DNA of 64,000 bases from JAGPCK01 sp041675505. Its GTDB lineage: Bacteria; Bacteroidota; Bacteroidia; UKL13-3. The notes below the pieces were generated by a model. The model worked only from the letters and a program-made list of their open reading frames with translations, had not been told where the DNA came from and ran no database searches. Shown here one piece after another: positions 1-9,100 of the stretch (within the stretch, counting starts at the first letter, position 1; every line of letters begins with the position of its first letter). Both the position numbers and the translations under genes were made by a program. The DNA is taken from positions 62,001-126,000 of the forward strand of contig JBAYTR010000007.1 of NCBI GenBank assembly GCA_041675505.1, given 5' to 3'.

Positions 1-1704
1 CCCGAGGCTGCCAAGAAGTATCTTGACCTTTCGCTGGCACTCAGCGAAAAATATAATAACCTTAAATTAAAGAAAAGAAATCTGGAGCGCATTGGTGTTT
101 ATTTCAAAGACAAAGGCAAATACGGCATTGCCTTAAGCTACCAGATAAATGCACTAAGAATAGCTGAAAAACAACAGGACACATTCGGCATAGCGGTGTG
201 TTGTAACAACATTGGCGTCATATATAAAAGTTTACACAAGTATGATAAGGCCTTGGAGTATTATTTACGCTCCAATAAATTGTGTGAACTGGCCAATAAA
301 ACACAGGGATACATTATGACCCTGAACAATATCGGAACCACATACAATGATCAGGGCGACTATAAAAAGGCTAAACCATATTATGAAAAAGCATTGGAAA
401 AAGCCAGAGAAACTGATGATAACAGTGCCATAAGTGTTGCTTTAAACAACTTAGGTGAAGTGTATGCTATGGAGGAAAAACATGACAAAGCATTGTTGTG
501 TTTTAAACAGTGCCTGGAAATTGACCGGAAGGTGGGCGACCAGTTTGGCGAATTACTTTCCATCATCAACATAGCCGGCTCCTACGTTAACCTGCAACAG
601 TATAAACAAGCCGAGAGTGAATATTATCTGGCATTTGAACTGGCACATAAACTAAACGGAAATTACTATTTGAGTGACATACACAAAAACCTTTCAGAGC
701 TGTTCACTAAAATGGCTAATCACAAAAAGGCCTTTGAACATTTTAAATTACATGTAAGTTATAAAGACAGCATCTTTAATGAAGAGAACAATAAAAACCT
801 CTCAGATTTACAACTGCAGTATGAAACAGAAAAAAAGGAACAAGCTATAGTTTCACTCAATAATGAAAAAGAGTACAAAAATGCAAAAATAAAAATGCAA
901 AAATCAGTACAAGTGGTGAGTATTTCCATTGGTCTTCTGCTGCTGCTCTCTCTACTTTCATTATATAATTTATACCGCCTTAAAGCGAGAACAAATGAAC
1001 AGCTCATATTGCTGAATAAAGAAAAAAATGAATTCCTCAGTATTGCTGCGCATGACTTAAAAAATCCCTTGCAAACCATTAAAGGGTATTGCCGCATGCA
1101 AAAAGACTATTTCGATAAACTGAGCAAAGAAAAAATGCTGCACTATACCCACAACATTGAAATAGCTGCACGCAATATGGTAGAATTAATCAGTAACCTG
1201 CTCGATATAAATGCCATTGAATCCGGACATATCAAAAACCAAACTGAAGACATTAACCTGAATGAGTTTATGGAAAAAGTGGTTGAGAATTTCAGGTTAG
1301 CTGCAAATCAGAAAAACATATGGTTGTTATTTGTTCCGCATAAAGAAATCTCCATTATGGCTGCTGATGCCTCCTGGTTAAAACAAATTGCCGACAACCT
1401 AATGAGCAATGCCATCAAATACTCTCCCATTAACAGTGAGGTTACACTGGCTATTATTAATGATGGCAAAACCTGTGGCTTTTATGTACAAGACCATGGC
1501 GAAGGCATAAGTAAGACTGATCAAAAGCAACTCTTTAATAAATTTACACGCCTGTCGTCAAAACCTACTGCGGGTGAAAGCAGCAATGGATTGGGGCTTT
1601 CCATCGTAAAAAAATTAGCTGATATTATAGGTGCTGATATCCTATGCGACTCTGATACGGGCAAGGGATGCAGGTTTACCGTTGTGATGCAAAATGAAAA
1701 ATAA
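1..1704 (+). CDS. TPR-repeat sensor histidine kinase (5' end outside window)
   Basis: The reading frame is open from base 1, so the gene starts upstream; 567 residues are visible. Residues 1 to about 250 are tetratricopeptide repeats (repeated NNIG/KA.EYY patterns), followed by a coiled-coil linker and one membrane helix near 303-325. The kinase core is complete: H-box SIAAHDLKNP with the phospho-acceptor His at visible residue 351, N-box DNLMSNAIKYSP near 465, G1 box DHGEGI near 498 and G2 box GLGLSIV near 531. In this family the TPR part lies outside the inner membrane and the catalytic part in the cytoplasm. The stop overlaps the next gene by 11 bp, and a response regulator follows, so the three form one operon. 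The signal sensed cannot be read from the sequence. Confidence 0.93.
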   Translation, partial: PEAAKKYLDLSLALSEKYNNLKLKKRNLERIGVYFKDKGKYGIALSYQINALRIAEKQQDTFGIAVCCNNIGVIYKSLHKYDKALEYYLRSNKLCELANKTQGYIMTLNNIGTTYNDQGDYKKAKPYYEKALEKARETDDNSAISVALNNLGEVYAMEEKHDKALLCFKQCLEIDRKVGDQFGELLSIINIAGSYVNLQQYKQAESEYYLAFELAHKLNGNYYLSDIHKNLSELFTKMANHKKAFEHFKLHVSYKDSIFNEENNKNLSDLQLQYETEKKEQAIVSLNNEKEYKNAKIKMQKSVQVVSISIGLLLLLSLLSLYNLYRLKARTNEQLILLNKEKNEFLSIAAHDLKNPLQTIKGYCRMQKDYFDKLSKEKMLHYTHNIEIAARNMVELISNLLDINAIESGHIKNQTEDINLNEFMEKVVENFRLAANQKNIWLLFVPHKEISIMAADASWLKQIADNLMSNAIKYSPINSEVTLAIINDGKTCGFYVQDHGEGISKTDQKQLFNKFTRLSSKPTAGESSNGLGLSIVKKLADIIGADILCDSDTGKGCRFTVVMQNEK

Positions 1705-2311
1705 GGCACAATTACACCTGGACGGACTTAAATACCAGCTTAGTCAGCATTTCATTTTTAATGTAATGAATACCCTGCGCATTCTTATACGCAAGGAACC
1801 TGAACAAGCCACAACAATGCTGAACACCTTCAGCGAATACCTCCGTTTTGCTTTGCACAAAACAACCGAATTCTATTCCACTCTTGAAAATGAACTTACG
1901 GGAATTGATTTGTTTATTCGCTTGCAGGAGTTGCGCTTTAAAAAGCAAACCCATCTCGTTAAAACTATTTCTCCCGAAACACTTTGTAAAGAAATACCCG
2001 GATTTATTTTACAGCCTTTTGTTGAACAGCTACTCAAGTTTTCTCAACCGGAAAAAGAAGCTGATATTACGTACTTAAATTTTGCTGCTGAAACTATCGG
2101 CAGTATGCTGGAAATTAAGCTCTCCTGTCGTGCGGTACCCGACAAAAATAATGCTTCTGAGCGCGTAACTTTTTTGCCCAAAAGTGATGCAGAGCAAGGC
2201 GTAGAAACAGCACTGGAGTTGTGCCGCAGTATATTTGGTGACAAATTCACTCATCATACCAAACACGAAGAAGACAAGCAAACAATAACCCTTACCTTAC
2301 CCTTAAAATAA
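1694..2311 (+). CDS. LytS/YehU-type histidine-kinase-like protein with degenerate ATPase domain
   Basis: 205 residues. The N-terminal half matches the His_kinase (LytS) family: LSQHFIFNVMN corresponds to the usual PHFLFNSLN with the conserved His at residue 19, followed by LRFAL and ENEL..I..FIRLQELRF motifs. The family's usual membrane part is absent, so the protein should be cytoplasmic. The C-terminal half aligns in position with an HATPase domain, but the N-box Asn (normally LVENAIKHG) is Gln in FVEQLLKFS, and no DxGxG or GxGLxN glycine boxes are visible. It is probably a pseudokinase or phosphotransfer/adaptor partner. It overlaps the kinase before it by 11 bp and the regulator after it by one base, which indicates translational coupling. 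Confidence 0.8.
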   Translation: MKNKAQLHLDGLKYQLSQHFIFNVMNTLRILIRKEPEQATTMLNTFSEYLRFALHKTTEFYSTLENELTGIDLFIRLQELRFKKQTHLVKTISPETLCKEIPGFILQPFVEQLLKFSQPEKEADITYLNFAAETIGSMLEIKLSCRAVPDKNNASERVTFLPKSDAEQGVETALELCRSIFGDKFTHHTKHEEDKQTITLTLPLK

Positions 2312-3051
2312 TGAAAAACACCCGCCTAAAAGCACTGATAGTAGATGATGAACCTTACGCCCGAGGAGAGTTAGCCGAGATGCTGATACCGCACACCAAT
2401 GTGGAGTTGGTGGGAGATGCGGGTAACCTTACTGATGCCACTGCGCTTATTGAACAACACCATCCCGATGTGGTTTTTCTGGACATTGAAATGAATGGTG
2501 AAAACGGCTTTGAATTACTTGACAAAACCGAGTACGAATTTAAGACAGTGTTTGTAACTGCTTATAATCAATATGCCATACGAGCCTTTGAGGTGAATGC
2601 TATTGACTATTTATTGAAACCGGTAATGCCTGAGCGTTTAGCTAAAACCGTACAGAAATTAGCTGAACAAATTGCCGCAGATAAAGAACAGGAATCAACC
2701 CTGACTGCACTTACTATGGACGACAGGTTGTTGTTAACGCTTAACCGTAAAATGAGTTTTATAAAACTGGGTGACATTAAATGCATACTGGCTGCGGGTG
2801 ATTACTCCGAAATTGTAACTGTGCAAAATGATAAGGCGCTGGTACAAAAAAAGATGAAAGACTGGGAGGTGCAGTTACCTGATAAACATTTTCAGCGTAT
2901 ACACCGTACTGCCATTGTAAACCTTGATTACGTTGACAAAATTGAACGATACGGCAAAGAAAACGCCATTGCCTTTGTGAAAGGAATGGATAAACCCCTC
3001 GATATCAGCAAGAATTTTCTCGCTGAACTGAAAAGTAAGTTTAAAGTCTAA
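2311..3051 (+). CDS. LytTR-family response regulator
   Basis: 246 residues. The receiver domain (about 5-125) has acidic D12/D13, phospho-acceptor D58 in VVFLDIEM, T83 in FVTAY and K103 in LLKPV. The C-terminal LytTR DNA-binding domain (about 145-245) shows FIKLGDIKCILAAGDY and FQRIHRTAIVNLDYVDKIE. It is a cytoplasmic transcription factor activated by phosphorylation. The start overlaps the upstream stop as TAATG. LytTR regulators normally pair with LytS-type kinases. Here the catalytic kinase of the operon is a HisKA type and the LytS-like protein looks inactive, so the phosphate may come from the first gene. That is inference. Confidence 0.93.
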   Translation: MKNTRLKALIVDDEPYARGELAEMLIPHTNVELVGDAGNLTDATALIEQHHPDVVFLDIEMNGENGFELLDKTEYEFKTVFVTAYNQYAIRAFEVNAIDYLLKPVMPERLAKTVQKLAEQIAADKEQESTLTALTMDDRLLLTLNRKMSFIKLGDIKCILAAGDYSEIVTVQNDKALVQKKMKDWEVQLPDKHFQRIHRTAIVNLDYVDKIERYGKENAIAFVKGMDKPLDISKNFLAELKSKFKV

Positions 3052-3161
3052 AACAGCCCGTTTAAAGATTTTATTCTTCATTCACATATATCTAAGGTGA
3101 CACGAGTTTTGCTTTCGTTTACTTTGATTATCCATAAGAGCACTTAAACTATCTCAACTAT

Positions 3162-6100
3162 ATGAACATCAAAAAATTTACTCTCCCACTTGAAACAGCT
3201 TTTTTTATTGCTGTTTTCCTGTTTGGTATTACCGGCCAGGCCTTTGCCCAGTGCGGTAATGCCTCTGCTTTAACCCCTGTGGCTTCGGCAACACAAATCT
3301 GTAGCGGTACAACGTTAAAATTATCTGTTCAAGGTGTGCAGGTTGTTAACTGGATATACAAAGACAATAGCGGAAGCTGGCAAAACACCTTCTCCGGCAA
3401 TCAGTCTACGTATTCTGTAACGATAAACGTTTCGTCAAACACCAGCAGGGAGTATCGTGCCATTATCAACCACTCTACCTGTAGTAACGATACAACGGCA
3501 GGAGTAACGGTAAGTTTGCTTGCAGCCGGTTACGGCAACATCAATACGCTGGTGCCGGTAAGTTCATCTGCTTCTGCTTGTTCCAACAGCAATGTAGTAG
3601 TTGCAATTCCTGCACAATACACCGTAAAAGAATGGGTATACCGCGATAACAATACCGGAAACTGGATGGTATACAGCACCGGAAACTCCACCACACTCAA
3701 TGTAAACGGTTTTACCTCCACCACGCCACTCATCCGATCTTTACGAGCCATTGTTGCAACCGGCAGTGGTTGTAATTATGACACCTCAGCGGCTGTGAGT
3801 ATAACCTTCAATCCTCAGAGCAGAGGAAATCGTGCTGATATTGTTCCAATACCTACTGCAACAAATGTATGTGCTGGTACAAACACTCAGGCTTCGATTT
3901 CTAATTTACTTTCTGTGCAAAACTGGATTTACCGTGATAACAATGGCACCTGGCAAAGCACTTTCTCCGGCAGCAGCATCAGTTTAAGCACCAGTGCGAT
4001 TACTACCAATACTACAAGAGATTTTAGGGTACTTATTAATGACAATGATAACTGCCGTTTAGATACATCGGCAATGACAAGTATTACCATTGTTTTGAAC
4101 CGCGGAAACGATAACAACATTGTACCTACCTCGGTTAATCCGATAGTATGCAGTGGCAACTCTGCGAGTGTTGCTGTTCCCAACAACTATTCATCACAGG
4201 TTACCGGATGGTTACGTAGAGATAACGGCACAGGTATCTGGACGCTGATTTCTACAACCAGTGTAACGTACAATGATTTTTCAACTACAGTTACAGTTCC
4301 TACCTCGCGAAGCTATCGTGCGCTTATACGTAACATACAGTCGTGCAGTATTGATACCACTGCGGAAGTGGTAATTAATATCAAGCCTAATACCAACGGC
4401 AACAACAACAGCCTTATACCTTTGGCGTATAGCAATACTGTTTGCAGCGGATCTCAGGCAACTGTTACTTTTAACGGAAACGGAGCAACCGTACAGAACT
4501 GGATTTACCGAAACAACAATACCGGCAACTGGTTTTCTGCGGGTAGCGGCACAAGCTATACTGATTTTAACACAACTGTTACTGCTAATACACAACGCAG
4601 TTACCGCGCTGTACTTCGCGATAATCTGAATTGCCGCATTGATACTACAGCCGAGGTAGCCATTTCCATTAAAATAAAATCGTACAGTGGAAACACTATT
4701 CAGATTCAGCCCATAAATTCCAGTCCGGTTATTTGCGCTAACGCAACCTCACAAGCGTACATTACCTACAATGGAAACTACACCGCAGAGAAATGGGTTT
4801 ACACTGACGGCAGCAACTGGAGTGATGTATCAGGTTCAAGCAGTAACAACATGTATGACTACAATACCAATGTTACATCAACTACCACCCGCACATATAA
4901 GGCGCTGCTGCGCAACAATGAAACCTGTATGATTGATTCCACGTTGAGCACCACCACCACCATAACGCCAAGAACTTACGGTGTAAACAATGCTGTTACT
5001 GTTCAACCGGTACAAAGCACCTATTGCAGCGGAGCTTCTGTTTTCCAAATATCAGCAAGCAATATTCCCACTGGTTACAGTGCTCAAAACTGGTTATACC
5101 GAAACAACAATACCGGTAACTGGATTCAAACAAGCAGCGGAACTACATTATATGATTACAACACAACTGTTACGTCAACAACTGTTCGCAGCTACCGCTT
5201 ACTTTTATTTAACCCTGCCATGTGTAAAGTAGATACAAGTGTTGAAACCGGTATCACCATCAATACACGAAATGCAGGAAATAACAACACGTTAATTCCC
5301 GCTACTTCCACAGCTTCAATATGCAGTGGAAACGGCCTCTCTGTCAACATTACTTTAAACTCCGGACAAACCGTAGCGCGTTGGTTGTGGAAAGACAATA
5401 ATGGTACATGGAATGTTACCAGTTCAACAAGCACAAATATTTTCCAAAGTAATACCTATGTACTTACCTCTACTACACGTCAGATAAGAACAATCATCAA
5501 TGACAACAATACCTGTAGCACGGATACTTCCGCAGCATTAACTGTTGCCATCAATCCGGTTACGGGCGGAACGGTAAGTTCCATTACGCCTTCTGCATCA
5601 CAAACCGCAGTATGTGCCGGAAATACCATCAATGTAAATCTGGGTTCAGGTTCTTCCTCCACCTTTTTACGCTGGTATTACAGTAATAACGGCATTCAAT
5701 GGCTTGAGCCATCAGTATACAGTCAGGGCACTTCTATGTCTGACAACGATACGCGGGTTAATTCCTCCACCTCACGCAGATACCGCTATGTATATTACCG
5801 CAACCAAGGCTCCTGCATAGTAGACACCACACAAAATATCACCGTTAATATTACTCCGCTGGGCGGGGGTGGCATGCTGAGCAAATCAGTAAGCGTATCG
5901 AACAACAACATATGTGCAGGTGGCTCAGTGACCGTGAGCGTCTCACTCGCATCGGGTGAGCAGGTGAGCCGTTGGTTGTACCGCAACAATAGCGGACCAT
6001 GGCAAGTGCTTTCTACCTCTACTTCAAGTGCGGTGTCTGACAATAACATTCGTGTAAACACAACTACCACACGTGAGTACAGAGCTGTGATGTATAACAC

Positions 6101-9100
6101 CAATGGATGTAGCTATGATACCACACAAAGTAATTCAATTACTGTTAATCCTGTTACTAACGGCAACAACCCTTCGGTAACACCAACTGCTGCAGCTTCA
6201 AGCGTATGTGGAGACGGCACACTGAGTATCAATGTAAATCCGGGAACGGGCAACACTTTGCGCCAATGGTTGTTCAACAACAATAATGGCAGCTGGTTAC
6301 TGCTCAACACCAATAACTCTACCAATTATAATCACGCCAACACTACTGTTCCTAACGGAGTAACCTCACGCGGGTACAGAGTATTATTAACTGATGCCGT
6401 AAACTGTAACATTGATACTTCTGCCTCACTGGTTTTAACTATCCAACCTTTACAAACCGGCAATCACTCAGCCACTCCTTCGGGAAATACAACGGTGTGC
6501 GCTTCGGCTACCAGCAACAATATTTCTTTGTCCACCCCATCGGGGTATACTGTGAGCAAATGGATATACAACAATAACGGTGGAGCATGGGATGATTTTC
6601 CTTTCAACACATCCGGCTCAAGTTCCATCAATGACCTTAATCTGAATACAGCCAACACCACCAACCGAGGCTACCGTGTAATTATTCGCAACAGCTCAAC
6701 CTGCCGTATTGATACATCAGCAACATTCTCTTCTACCATTTACAAAAATACTGGAGGAGTGTTAACTACTTCGGTTCCTGTTGCATTAAACAGTACAGTA
6801 TGTTTTGGAGCTACTTCACAACTCAGTCTAAACGTTCCATCAGGATATAGTGTAACCAAATGGATGTACAGTGATAATGGCGGAGCACTGAAGGGTTTTA
6901 CCAACTCTACCAGCAGCTCTGTACTGAATGAAAACCATACACAGGTGAATGCAACCGTAAGTCGTTCTTATATTGTTATCCTCAATAATGCATCCGGTTG
7001 CAGAAGAGATACTACCGCAGGTACCAGCGTTACCATTAACCCCAGAACTAATTTTGGTAACAGCACCGCTAATCCGACTGCTAACCCAACAGGAGGTATT
7101 TGCAATGGCGGTTCAGTACAGTTAAGTATAAATCAGGGTGCTGGCAACACGGTTGAACGCTGGATATACAGCGACAATAACGGGCCATGGACCAACATAC
7201 TGTCATCCAATTTTTCGTCAGTAACTCACCAAAATACCTACATCAATTCTACAGTGAACAGACTGTACCGCGCCATGATTAACAATGTTTCACAGTGCCG
7301 TTTAGATACTTCTAATGCTGTTAATGTAAACATCAGCATGCTGGGTTACGGAACAGATACTACCATGGTGATTACTTCACCTGATACAATTTGCGGAGGA
7401 ACTACTGCCTATATGTATGTTAGCAGCAGCCCTGTGCGTAAGTGGATATACCGCGATAACAACGGTGCCTGGATGGATATAAACAACAGCGCTTCGAGCA
7501 GTATAAACGAAACCAACACCAACGTAACTTCTACCATAACGCGTACATATGCTGCCCTTGTTTTCAAAACAGCTTTTTGTCGCATCGATACCAGCAAAAT
7601 GCGTACAGTAGTTCTTAAACCATACTCACAAGGAAACACTACCGTAAAAGCCAATATCACCAGTGACTCTATTTGCATAGGTACTAGCAGTGTGTTCATG
7701 AGCGTTCCTTCAGGAACAGTTAAAACCTGGATTTACAGAGATAACTTCACCGGAACATGGACAACAATACCGTCTTCTGCTTCCACAGGTTTCAACCATT
7801 CGCTAAGCGGATTAACCCTCAACACTCCGCGTGTATACCGCGCCATACTTACTACTACCGGGTGCTCTGAAGATACTACTGCAGGTGATACTGTAGTGAT
7901 TAAAGCCTTCAGCAAAGGAAACAACAACAGCGTTACACCCACTATAAGCAATGCAACAATTTGCAACGGAGCACCAGCCTTTGTGAGTATCAACCCGGGT
8001 TCAGGCAATAGTGTGGTTAAATGGATATACCGTAACAACAACACCGGTTCTTGGCTTGATTACCAAACAGGAGGTAACTCCATCAGCGATTACAACACTT
8101 ACGTAAGCACTCCGCAAACCAGAGTGTACCGCGCCATTTTACGTAACAACACACTTTGCAGTGAAGATACGAGTGCCTTGCTTACACTTTCGTTATTACC
8201 GATAGGCAACGGAAACACCACTACTACACCAACAGCAAATAACAGCACCGTGTGTACCGGAAGTTCAGCTGTCATCAGTGTAAATCCGGGATCGGGCAAC
8301 AGTGTTCAACGCTGGATTTACCGTAACGGTACTAGCGGAAACTGGATTGATTTAGCTTACAGCGGAAACTCTGTTACTGATAATAACACCATTACCGGAG
8401 TGACGCTTGTTCGTAATTACCGCGCCATTATATACAACCCTTCTACTTGCAGCAGAGATACTACTCCTGCGGTAAGCGTAACTATCACTCCTGTTACTGT
8501 GGGTGTAAATACATCTATAACACCAACGGCCAGTAGCGCCACAGTATGTGCCGGTGGGTTTGCGCAAATCAGTACCACCACCGCAGGCGGAAGTGTAGTG
8601 GGTTGGGTGTACAACATTAACGGAAGCGCGTGGATGAATTACGGGTACACTACCAGTACCACAATTTACGACTACCAAACCTCGTACACTTCAACAACAA
8701 CAAAAGCCTACCGCGCATTAATCTACACATCTAGCACTTGCCGAATAGATACTTCGAACAGTGTAACAGTAACCATTAGCCCGCGCACGTATGGCAACGA
8801 CAACAGTTACACCTTTACTGCTCCTTCTTCAGCCTGCTCCGGCAGCAGCTACAATGTTCAGATAAGTTCATTGGGAAGCGGCAACAGCATTGCCCGCTGG
8901 ATATACAGAGACAATAGCGGTGCGTGGATGAACATCAGCAGTAGTTCTACAGCTTTCACTGAAAGTAACACCAATGTGAGTTCAACCACTACACGTGTTT
9001 ACAGAGCACTTATTGTGAAAGGAAATGCCTGTACCATTGATACCAGCAATACTTGCACAGTTACCATCAATCCGGTAACTAACGGAAATGATAATACCAT

